From: Achromobacter sp. MFA1 R4
Lineage (GTDB): Bacteria > Pseudomonadota > Gammaproteobacteria > Burkholderiales > Burkholderiaceae_B
Direction: 5' to 3'
Length of the DNA stretch: 64,000 nt
Assembly (NCBI RefSeq): GCF_900156745.1
Contig: NZ_LT707065.1
Location: 4,898,001-4,962,000, forward strand
Below the pieces are notes generated by a model, which had not been told where the DNA came from, did no database searches, and saw nothing but the letters and a program-made list of their open reading frames with translations. Both the position numbers and the translations under genes were made by a program. Below, piece by piece: positions 57,311-64,000 of this stretch. Position 1 is the stretch's first letter. Every line of letters begins with the position of its first letter.

Positions 57311-59248
57311 ATGACGCCCGCCGATACCGCCGCCCGTTCCGACGCGCTTCCGTCGCCCCGGCACCGCCTTTCCACGCGCATCGTGGCCAGTTCGCTGCTG
57401 GCGCTGGTGGTGGTGCTTGCCATGGTGAGCTGGACGCTATGGCTGTCGTGGCAGCTGGAAGGCGCGGGCGCGGCCATCAACGACACCGGCAGCCTGCGCA
57501 TGCGCGCGAACCGCGTGGCGGTGGAACTGATGCGCCCGCAAGCTGGCCGCGACGTGCGCACCGCCGAACAGATCGCCGTGCTGGACGAGACCATCGCGCG
57601 CCTGGCGCGCGGCAACCCCGCGCGCCCGCTCTTCATCCCCAACGACCCCGCCATCCGCGCCCAGTGGCAGGACGTGGCGGCCTACTGGCGCGACATCATG
57701 AAGCCGGCGGCGCTGCGGGCCATCGCCCAGCCGGACGCCTCGGCGTACCTGGAGACGCTGCCCGAGTTCGTGGCCCGGGCCGACACGCTGGTGCGCATGA
57801 TCGAACAGGACAACGCCGGCAAGACCACGTCGCTGCGCCTGTCGCAGGGCGTGCTGGCCGCGATCGCCAGCGCCGGGACGCTGGCGATGATCTACCTGCT
57901 TTACCTGTGGATCATCTCTCCCGTGCTGCGTTTGCGCGACGGCCTGCAGCGCATGGCCGACCGCGAGTTCAGCACCCGGCTGCCGGTGGAAAGCCAGGAC
58001 GAGTTCGGCGTGCTGGCGCGCGGCTACAACCGCATGGCCGACGAACTGCAGGACCTGTACACCAGCCTGGAGCAGCGGGTGGAGCAGAAGACCGCGCAGC
58101 TGGCCGCGCAGAACCGCGACATCGGCGCGCTGTACGACATGGCGGCGTTCCTGAACCAGCCCAATGAGATCGAAGCCATGTGCGACGGCTTCCTGCGCCG
58201 CGTCATGCTGCAATTCGACGCGGACGCCGGCAGCATCCGCGCGCTGGACCCCAACAATGAAAAGCTCAACCTGGTGGTGTCGGTCGGCCTGTCCGACGAA
58301 CTGGTGCAGGCCGAGCACTGCATGAAGGTGGACGACTGCTACTGCGGCGTGGCGACGCGCCAGGCGGGGGTCATCGTCATTCAGGACTTCCGCCAGTCGC
58401 CGCAGGAGCTGGACCTGAACTGCCAGCGCGAGGGCTTCTCCAGCGTGGCCGTGTTCCGCATCGTGACCCGCGACGAGGTGTTGGGGTCGTATTCGCTGCA
58501 TTTCCGCCAGCAGCGCCGCCTGATGGCGTCGGAATCGCAATTGCTGGAAACGCTGGGCCAGCACCTTGGCGTAGCGCTGGACAACCGGCGCCTGAGCGCG
58601 CAGGCCCGCCAGCTTGCCGTCGTGCAAGAGCGCGGGCTGGTGGCGCAGGGCCTGCACGACAGCCTGGCCCAGGGGCTGAATTTCCTGAACCTGCAACTGC
58701 AGATGCTGGACGCCGCCATCAAGCGCGGCGACGACGAAGAGGTCAGCGAGATCCTGCCGCTTCTGCGCACCGGCGTGGACGAAAGCTACCAGGACGTGCG
58801 CGAGCTGCTGACCAATTTCCGCAGCAAGCTGTCGCAGGGCGACCTGCAGGCGGCCATCGAGGACACCGTCGCCCGCTTCCGGCGCCAGACCGCCATCGAG
58901 ACCGAGCTCACCTTCAGCCAGGGCGAGGGCGCGCCGCTGCAGCCCGAGCAGCAGCTCCAGGTGCTGTTCATCCTGCAGGAGGCCCTGTCCAACGTGCGCA
59001 AGCATTCCGAAGCCAGCCGCGTGCGCATTGCTGTCGAGAACGGCCGCGATTTCACCCTGCAGATCGCCGACGACGGGCAGGGCTACGACCCGGCCGACGT
59101 CGCCGAACGCGGCGAATCCCACGTGGGCATGCACATCATGCGCGAGCGCGCCGCGCGCATGCGCGCCGTGATAAAACTCGAATCGCAGCCCGGCGCCGGC
59201 ACGCGCGTGGCGCTCACCCTGCCTGGCGCTGAACGCCAGGCTGCCTGA
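57311..59248 (+). CDS. narX: Nitrate/nitrite sensor histidine kinase
   Basis: 645 residues: membrane segment 1 (LLALVVVLAMVSWTLWLSW), a periplasmic sensor starting with the nitrate-binding P-box (NDTGSLRMRANRVAVELM), membrane segment 2 (LAMIYLLYLWIISPVLRL), a HAMP domain, a GAF-like cysteine-rich central module (VDDCYCGVATRQ), a HisKA_3 dimerisation helix with the phosphorylated His in LVAQGLHDSLAQGLN, and an ATPase domain ending with ESHVGMHIMRERAARM. ATG 57311 gives the normal N-terminus; 57254 is a less likely alternative. It phosphorylates NarL, encoded 14 bases downstream. Confidence 0.94.
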   Translation: MTPADTAARSDALPSPRHRLSTRIVASSLLALVVVLAMVSWTLWLSWQLEGAGAAINDTGSLRMRANRVAVELMRPQAGRDVRTAEQIAVLDETIARLARGNPARPLFIPNDPAIRAQWQDVAAYWRDIMKPAALRAIAQPDASAYLETLPEFVARADTLVRMIEQDNAGKTTSLRLSQGVLAAIASAGTLAMIYLLYLWIISPVLRLRDGLQRMADREFSTRLPVESQDEFGVLARGYNRMADELQDLYTSLEQRVEQKTAQLAAQNRDIGALYDMAAFLNQPNEIEAMCDGFLRRVMLQFDADAGSIRALDPNNEKLNLVVSVGLSDELVQAEHCMKVDDCYCGVATRQAGVIVIQDFRQSPQELDLNCQREGFSSVAVFRIVTRDEVLGSYSLHFRQQRRLMASESQLLETLGQHLGVALDNRRLSAQARQLAVVQERGLVAQGLHDSLAQGLNFLNLQLQMLDAAIKRGDDEEVSEILPLLRTGVDESYQDVRELLTNFRSKLSQGDLQAAIEDTVARFRRQTAIETELTFSQGEGAPLQPEQQLQVLFILQEALSNVRKHSEASRVRIAVENGRDFTLQIADDGQGYDPADVAERGESHVGMHIMRERAARMRAVIKLESQPGAGTRVALTLPGAERQAA

Positions 59249-59262
59249 CCTTCCTGTCCATC

Positions 59263-59925
59263 ATGACCATCCGCATCCTGCTCATCGACGACCACACCCT
59301 GTTCCGTTCCGGGGTCCGCCTGCTGTTGCAGCGCCAGCCCGACTTCGAAGTCGTGGCCGAGGCGGGGGACGGGGTGGAGGGCCTGAAGCGCGCCCAGGAG
59401 CTCAAGCCCGACGTGGTGCTGCTGGACCTGAACCTGCCAGGACTGTCGGGGCTGGAAACGCTGCAGCTCCTGACGCAGGACCTGCCCGGGTGCGCGGTCA
59501 TCATCCTGACGGTCTCCGAAGAGGCCGACGAACTCGGCCAGGCGCTGCGCGACGGCGCCCGCGGCTACCTCGTCAAGAACATCGACGCCGACGCGCTGGT
59601 GTCCGCGATCCGCCGCGCCGCCAACGGCGAAGCCGTGATCGCCGACAGCATGACGGCCAAGCTGGTCGAGCAGTTCCGCGGCCAGGCCAGCCAGACGCCG
59701 CCTCCGCCCGGGTCTGCCGAACGCCACCGCCTCACCGCGCGCGAGACGCAGATCGTGCAATGGCTGGCGCGCGGCGCCAGCAACAAGGTCATCGCGCGCG
59801 AACTGGACGTCAGCGAAAGCACCGTCAAGATCCATGTGCAGAACGTGCTGAAAAAGCTCAACCTGACCAGCCGCGTGCAGGTGGCCGTGTATGCGGTGGA
59901 GCGCGGCCTGTATACGGAGGAATAG
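59263..59925 (+). CDS. narL: Nitrate/nitrite response regulator
   Basis: 220 residues. The receiver domain has acidic Asp9 and Asp10, the phosphorylation site Asp55 (VVLLDLNLPG) and Lys104 in the GYLVKN segment. A LuxR-type helix-turn-helix follows at about 150-215 (LTARETQIVQWLARGASNKV). It should activate the upstream nar genes with FNR when nitrate is present. Confidence 0.95.
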   Translation: MTIRILLIDDHTLFRSGVRLLLQRQPDFEVVAEAGDGVEGLKRAQELKPDVVLLDLNLPGLSGLETLQLLTQDLPGCAVIILTVSEEADELGQALRDGARGYLVKNIDADALVSAIRRAANGEAVIADSMTAKLVEQFRGQASQTPPPPGSAERHRLTARETQIVQWLARGASNKVIARELDVSESTVKIHVQNVLKKLNLTSRVQVAVYAVERGLYTEE

Positions 59926-59944
59926 GCGCGCGCGATTGCGAGCA

Positions 59945-59966
59945 CTTCGGTGTCCGACACCCGAAG
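59945..59966. repeat. Palindrome of the GTGTC/GACAC family after narL
   Basis: CTTCGGTGTC and GACACCCGAAG form a 10-bp imperfect palindrome 20 bases after the narL stop. It shares the GGTGTC...GACACC core with the element at 57162. It is a possible terminator of narXL. Confidence 0.6.
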
Positions 59967-59978
59967 GCGCCGCGCCGT

Positions 59979-59992
59979 TTGATTTTCGACAA
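59979..59992. promoter_or_regulatory. FNR-like box upstream of ubiU
   Basis: TTGATTTTCGACAA matches the FNR consensus at 8 of 10 positions. Its centre is 42 bases upstream of the ubiU start codon. The ubiUV genes of E. coli are known to be FNR-dependent. Confidence 0.5.
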
Positions 59993-60027
59993 GGCCCGGC
60001 GCACGGGCGGCCCATAGACTGGCCGTC

Positions 60028-61044
60028 ATGCAAACTCGAACCACTCCCATGGAGCTCGTGGCTCCGGCGGGCAGCCTGGCCGCGCTGAAGGCAGCGATAG
60101 AAGCGGGCGCCGACACCGTCTATCTCGGGCTCAAGAACGCCACCAATGCCCGCAATTTCGCCGGGCTCAATTTCACCGAAGCAGACATCCGCGCAGGCGT
60201 CGAACTGGCGCATCGCCGCAACCGGCAGGTACTGTTCGCCATCAACACCTTCGTGCAGGCGGGCCGCATGGCCGAATGGCGGGCCGCGGTGGATGCCGCG
60301 CACGACCTGGGCGCCGACGCCGTCATCATGGCCGATCCGGGCCTGCTCGCCTACGCCAGCGACCGCTATCCCGACCTGCGCCTGCATCTGTCCGTGCAGG
60401 GCTCGGCCACCCACGCCGACGCCATCGAACTGATGAAGGAACAGTTCGGCATCCGCCGCGTGGTGCTGCCGCGCGTGCTGACGCTGGCGGAGGTGGCACG
60501 CATCTGCGCCCACGTCAGCGTCGAGGTCGAGGTCTTCGGCTTCGGCAGCCTGTGCGTCATGGCCGAAGGCCGCTGCCTGCTGTCCTCGTACGCCACCGGC
60601 GATTCCCCCAACAACAAGGGCGTCTGTTCGCCCGCGCACGCGGTGCGCTGGGTGGAAGAGGACGGCCGCATGGATGCGCGCCTGTCGGGCATTCTCATCG
60701 ACCGCTACGAACCCGGCGAACCCGCCGCCTATCCCACGCTGTGCAAGGGGCGGTTCGACGTGGACGGGCAGTCCGACCACGCGCTGGAAGAGCCCACCAG
60801 CCTGAACGCCATCGGCCTGTTGCCGCGCCTGGCCGAGATGGGCGTGTCCGCCATCAAGATCGAAGGACGCCAGCGCAGCCCGGCCTACGTCACGCAGGTG
60901 GTGTCCACCTTGCGCGCCGCGCTGGACAGCGTGCACGCGAACGCCGCGCGCTACTCGCCGCGCCCCGAATGGAACGCCATGCTGGCGCGCCATGCCGAGG
61001 GCTCCCAAGTCACCCAAGGCGCATTCGAAAGGCCATGGAAATGA
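60028..61044 (+). CDS. ubiU: O2-independent ubiquinone hydroxylation protein UbiU (peptidase U32 family)
   Basis: 338 residues. UbiU and UbiV form an iron-sulfur complex that hydroxylates ubiquinone precursors without oxygen. The U32 start MELVAPAGSLAALKAAIEAG and four cysteines expected to hold a [4Fe-4S] cluster are visible (LCVMAEGRC, NNKGVCSP and PTLCKGRF, between residues 174 and 240). Its stop overlaps the ubiV start. Placed after narXL, it would supply ubiquinone to NarI during nitrate respiration. Confidence 0.93.
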   Translation: MQTRTTPMELVAPAGSLAALKAAIEAGADTVYLGLKNATNARNFAGLNFTEADIRAGVELAHRRNRQVLFAINTFVQAGRMAEWRAAVDAAHDLGADAVIMADPGLLAYASDRYPDLRLHLSVQGSATHADAIELMKEQFGIRRVVLPRVLTLAEVARICAHVSVEVEVFGFGSLCVMAEGRCLLSSYATGDSPNNKGVCSPAHAVRWVEEDGRMDARLSGILIDRYEPGEPAAYPTLCKGRFDVDGQSDHALEEPTSLNAIGLLPRLAEMGVSAIKIEGRQRSPAYVTQVVSTLRAALDSVHANAARYSPRPEWNAMLARHAEGSQVTQGAFERPWK

Positions 61045-61934
61045 ACCTGCTCCCATTCCAGATTTCAGTCGGTCCCTTGCTCTACTACTGGCCGCGCCAG
61101 CGCACCATGGACTTCTACGCCGCCGTGGCCGACAGCCCCGCCGACATCGTGTACGTGGGCGAAACCGTCTGCAGCCGGCGCCACGAACTGCGTGCCGACG
61201 ATTGGCTGGGCCTTGCCCGGGACCTGCGCGCCGAGGGCAAGACCGTCGTGCTGTCGGGCCGCACCCTGATCGAAACCGGGGCCGAGGCCAGCGCCCTCAA
61301 GAAGCTGTGCGAGCAGCCGGACTTCATGGTGGAAGCCGGCGAACTGGGCGCGGTGCGCCATCTGAGCGGGCGCGGTTTCGTGGCGGGGCCGCACCTGAAC
61401 GCCTATCACGGCGGCACGCTGGCCTGGCTGGCCAACCGCGGCGCGGTGCGCTTTGTCGCGCCGCTCGAAATGGACGGCCCCACGCTGGCCCGCCTGCTGC
61501 AGGAGCGGCCGGCCGGCATGCAGGCCGAAGTCATGGTCTGGGGCAGGATGGCGCTGGCGTTTTCGGCGCGCTGCTTCACGGCGCGTCACTTCCGGCTCAA
61601 GAAGGACGACTGCGGGTTTCGCTGCATCGAGCATCCCGACGGCCTGGACATGCGCACGCGCGAATCCCGCGAATTCCTGGGCATCAACGGCATCCAGGTC
61701 CAGTCGGCCGCCTGCCTGGACCTGCTGGCCGAAGCCCCGGAACTGGCAGGGATGGGCATCGAGGTGCTGCGCGTCAGCCCCCAATCGGCCGGGACGCTCG
61801 AAGCGATTGCCGCGCTGGACGCGACGCGCCGAGGCGGCAAGCCCGACGCGGTCTCGCCGCCGGCCGGCATCGGCCGCTGCAACGGCTATTACTACGGGCA
61901 GGCCGGGATCGCGCTGCAGGAGGTTGCCGTATGA
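61041..61934 (+). CDS. ubiV: O2-independent ubiquinone hydroxylation protein UbiV
   Basis: 297 residues from ATG 61041, in an ATGA overlap with ubiU; ATG 61035 would add two residues. The family start LLPFQISVGPLLYYWPRQRT and the cluster-binding cysteines in VYVGETVCSRRHELRADDW, SARCFTARHF and KKDDCGFRCIEH are present. It is the partner of UbiU. Its stop overlaps the ubiT start. Confidence 0.93.
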   Translation: MNLLPFQISVGPLLYYWPRQRTMDFYAAVADSPADIVYVGETVCSRRHELRADDWLGLARDLRAEGKTVVLSGRTLIETGAEASALKKLCEQPDFMVEAGELGAVRHLSGRGFVAGPHLNAYHGGTLAWLANRGAVRFVAPLEMDGPTLARLLQERPAGMQAEVMVWGRMALAFSARCFTARHFRLKKDDCGFRCIEHPDGLDMRTRESREFLGINGIQVQSAACLDLLAEAPELAGMGIEVLRVSPQSAGTLEAIAALDATRRGGKPDAVSPPAGIGRCNGYYYGQAGIALQEVAV

Positions 61935-62401
61935 GCGCCGCGCTGAATCTGCCGCCGCTGCTGGCCCGGCTGGGCCGGCGCGTGCCGGGGCCCTTCGTCT
62001 CGTTGCATTTCGCCGCCGGGCTGGAACTGGCGCGCCGCCTCAAGTGGCTGGAGCCTCCCGCCGAACTGGACGGGCGCAGCTTTGCCATCACGGTCGAAGA
62101 CCTGGGCATGCGCAGCCGCTTCATCGTGCGCGACGGGGCTTTCCGGCCGCTCTGGAGCCGCGGCGCGGCCGAGGCGGCCGCCGACCTGGAACTGGGCGCC
62201 AAGCTGGCCGACTTTTTGGCGCTGATGCGCGCGCAGACCGACGCCGACACCTTGTTCTTCCAGCGCCGCCTGCGCATCGCGGGCGATACGGAGCTGGGCC
62301 TGATCGTGAAGAACTGGCTGGACGCGGCGCCCCGGCCCGCGTGGTTGCAGCGCATGAGCGGCGGGGTGGGCGGCGGGGTGGGGGGCGGGGTTGGCGGGTA
62401 A
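61931..62401 (+). CDS. ubiT: UbiT, SCP2-domain ubiquinone accessory factor
   Basis: 156 residues with an SCP2 lipid-carrier domain at about 20-130 (PFVSLHFAAGLELARRLKWL, FAITVEDLGMRSRFIVRDGA, LFFQRRLRIAGDTELGLIVKNWLD). UbiT is required with UbiU and UbiV for ubiquinone synthesis without oxygen and probably holds hydrophobic intermediates. The chain ends in a run of Gly and Val encoded by an imperfect GGCGGGGTG repeat, which is not a usual part of the family. Confidence 0.9.
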   Translation: MSAALNLPPLLARLGRRVPGPFVSLHFAAGLELARRLKWLEPPAELDGRSFAITVEDLGMRSRFIVRDGAFRPLWSRGAAEAAADLELGAKLADFLALMRAQTDADTLFFQRRLRIAGDTELGLIVKNWLDAAPRPAWLQRMSGGVGGGVGGGVGG

Positions 62402-62420
62402 TGGTCCGGGATCGCCGGCT

Positions 62421-62534
62421 AGTGCCGCCGCGCGCATCGTGGGGTATGGTTACGTGCGCCCGTCCAACGGGCCCAACGACAACCAGGCAGACATCGAAGG
62501 CATCTCGCGCGCCGCGCGCGCGTTTGCCGCCTGA
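62421..62534 (+). pseudogene. Possible C-terminal relic of an unidentified gene
   Basis: One frame reads IVGYGYVRPSNGPNDNQADI, then EGISRAARAFAA and a stop at 62532-62534. It looks like the end of a real protein, perhaps a flavodoxin-like one, not random GC-rich sequence. There is no ATG, no ribosome site and no upstream part. It lies between ubiT and metY. Identification is uncertain. Confidence 0.35.
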
Positions 62535-62571
62535 TCTGAACCCTTGAAAAACGCATTACCCGGAGAGACTC

Positions 62572-63867
62572 ATGACTGAAGCGAAGAAGCCCAACTGGCG
62601 CCTGGAAACCGTGGCCGTCCACGGCGGCTACCGCCCCGATCCGACCACGCGCGCGGTGGCGGTGCCGATCTACCAGACGGTGGCCTATGCGTTCGACGAC
62701 ACGCAGCACGGCGCGGACCTCTTCGACCTGAAGGTCGCGGGCAACATCTACACCCGCATCATGAATCCCACCACCGACGTGCTGGAGCAGCGCGTGGCGG
62801 CCCTGGAAGGCGGGATCGCCGCGCTGGCGCTGGCGTCGGGCCAGTCGGCCGTCACCTACGCCGTCATGACCATCGCCGAGGCCGGCGACAACATCATTTC
62901 GTCCAGCACGCTGTACGGCGGCACCTACAACCTGTTCGCCCACACGCTGCCGCAGTACGGCATCACCACGCGCTTTGCCGACCCCTCGGACCTGGCCGCG
63001 TTCGAGGCGCAGATCGACGACCGCACCAAGGCCATCTTCGCGGAATCGGTCGGCAATCCGCTGGGCAACATCACCGACATCGCCGCGCTGGCCGACCTGG
63101 CGCATCGTCACGGCCTGCCGCTCATCGTCGACAACACCGTGCCCTCGCCGTACCTGCTGCGCCCCATCGAACACGGCGCCGACATCGTGGTGCAGTCCCT
63201 GACCAAGTACCTGGGCGGCCACGGCACCAGCCTGGGGGGCGCCATCATCGACTCGGGCAAGTTCCCGTGGGCCGAGCACAAGGCGCGGTTCAAGCGGCTG
63301 AACGAGCCCGACGTCAGCTATCACGGCGTGGTCTACACCGAAGCCTTCGGCCCGGCCGCCTACATCGGCCGCGCCCGCGTGGTGCCGCTGCGCAATACCG
63401 GCGCGGCCATTTCGCCGTTCAATTCCTTCCAGATCCTGCAGGGCATCGAGACCCTCGCCCTGCGCGTGGACCGCATTGTCGAAAACGCGGTCAAGATCGC
63501 CGGGTACCTGAAGGAGCATCCGAAGGTGGAATGGGTGAACTACGCGGGGCTGCCGGACCATCCGGACCACGCGCTCGCCCGCAAGTACCTGGGCGGCAAG
63601 GTCCCCGGCCTGTTCACCTTCGGGGTGAAGGGCGGCCGCGAGGCGGGCGCGCGCTTCCAGGATGCGCTGCAGCTCTTCACGCGCCTGGTCAACATTGGCG
63701 ATTCCAAGTCCCTGGCGACGCATCCGGCATCCACCACGCACCGCCAGCTCAACCCCGAAGAACTGCAAAAGGCCGGCGTGCGCGAGGAAACCGTGCGTCT
63801 GTCCATCGGCATCGAGCATATCGACGACCTGATCGCCGACCTGGAGCAGGCGCTGGAACAGGTGTGA
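62572..63867 (+). CDS. metY: O-acetylhomoserine sulfhydrylase (PLP enzyme)
   Basis: 431 residues, a cystathionine gamma-synthase family enzyme making homocysteine from O-acetylhomoserine and sulfide in the cytoplasm. RNPTTDVLEQRVAALEGG-like MNPTTDVLEQRVAALEGG near residue 64, the PLP Asp in LIVDNTVPSPYL near residue 188, the Schiff-base Lys in VQSLTKYLGGHGTSLGG near residue 213, and the late HPASTTHRQL near residue 385 identify the family. Length and the TVAVHGGYRPDPTTRAVAVP start fit MetY more than MetZ. GGAGAG precedes ATG 62572. Confidence 0.92.
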   Translation: MTEAKKPNWRLETVAVHGGYRPDPTTRAVAVPIYQTVAYAFDDTQHGADLFDLKVAGNIYTRIMNPTTDVLEQRVAALEGGIAALALASGQSAVTYAVMTIAEAGDNIISSSTLYGGTYNLFAHTLPQYGITTRFADPSDLAAFEAQIDDRTKAIFAESVGNPLGNITDIAALADLAHRHGLPLIVDNTVPSPYLLRPIEHGADIVVQSLTKYLGGHGTSLGGAIIDSGKFPWAEHKARFKRLNEPDVSYHGVVYTEAFGPAAYIGRARVVPLRNTGAAISPFNSFQILQGIETLALRVDRIVENAVKIAGYLKEHPKVEWVNYAGLPDHPDHALARKYLGGKVPGLFTFGVKGGREAGARFQDALQLFTRLVNIGDSKSLATHPASTTHRQLNPEELQKAGVREETVRLSIGIEHIDDLIADLEQALEQV

Positions 63868-63903
63868 TCGCCGCGCCGGCGGCCGGCAAGGCGCCCGCTA
63901 CTC

Positions 63904-63926
63904 GCCCGCTATTTGCGGGCGCTTTT
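63904..63926. terminator. Intrinsic terminator between convergent genes
   Basis: GCCCGC, TATTT loop, GCGGGC, then GCTTTT: a strong stem followed by a short T-tract, 37 bases after the metY stop. It overlaps the stop codon of the convergent gene on the other strand. Confidence 0.8.
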
Positions 63927-64000
63927 GCCATTTTCCGTGCAGATAAGGTCGCGCAGGCGCCGCTGGACCGGATCGCGCGTGACCGGCGCGTTGCGGATGC
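63909..64000 (-). CDS. 3' end of a convergent gene, product unknown
   Basis: The reverse strand reads in from the window edge to a TAG at 63909-63911 and gives the last 30 or so residues, IRNAPVTRDPVQRRLRDLIC then TENGKSARK. The residue mix looks like a real, basic C-terminus. The family cannot be named from this piece. Confidence 0.5.
   Translation of the reverse strand, partial: IRNAPVTRDPVQRRLRDLICTENGKSARK

Overview
The window looks like chromosomal DNA of a high-GC betaproteobacterium of the Alcaligenaceae, most like Achromobacter or Bordetella. This is inferred from gene content: Bug-type (TctC) receptors, LysR regulators beside transport and catabolic genes, a nar locus with linked moaA and mobB, a muxABC/mdtABC-type efflux operon, and GTGTC...GACAC intergenic palindromes. 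I saw no rRNA, tRNA, CRISPR array or intact insertion sequence.

Layout. 1-7 kb: a truncated SDR oxidoreductase, a DUF169 protein, a LysR/MFS divergent pair, a HAD phosphatase, a nitronate monooxygenase and a truncated vgrG. 7-12 kb: a probable mevalonate-use locus (class II HMG-CoA reductase, a small membrane protein, a TctA permease) divergent from a MocR regulator with three operator half-sites between them. 11.8-15 kb: anaerobic (class III) ribonucleotide reductase. Here the glycyl-radical tail that normally ends NrdD is a separate 60-residue gene, and the promoter carries two NrdR-type boxes and an FNR-type box. 15-19.4 kb: a DUF3325-like membrane protein, a ferritin-like protein with an HPII catalase, and a SYLF protein. 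19.5-23 kb: a Bug receptor and an M20 peptidase divergent from a LysR regulator. 23-27.3 kb: an EmrA-type export operon. 27.6-28.6 kb: a pyruvyl transferase.

28.7-42 kb: an mdtABC-type RND operon whose 3' end is followed by a foreign-looking two-gene island. The island encodes a 985-residue protein (T7-lysozyme-type amidase, alpha/beta hydrolase, caspase) and a 608-residue gluzincin metallopeptidase. On its far side lies a decayed duplicate of the mdtC 3' end joined to a scrap of outer-membrane-factor gene, so the island sits between direct repeats. This is the best candidate for an undescribed system, possibly a defence or programmed-death module.

42-64 kb: an anaerobic respiration region. 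nnrS, with an NsrR-type operator, diverges from narK1-narK2-narGHJI-ppiC-moaA-carbonic anhydrase-mobB-narXL. It is followed by ubiU-ubiV-ubiT for O2-independent ubiquinone synthesis, with an FNR-like box upstream. These genes together supply nitrate uptake, nitrate reductase, its molybdenum cofactor, nitrate sensing, NO response and the quinone used in nitrate respiration. With nrdDG they imply growth by nitrate respiration without oxygen. The window ends with metY and the 3' end of a convergent gene.
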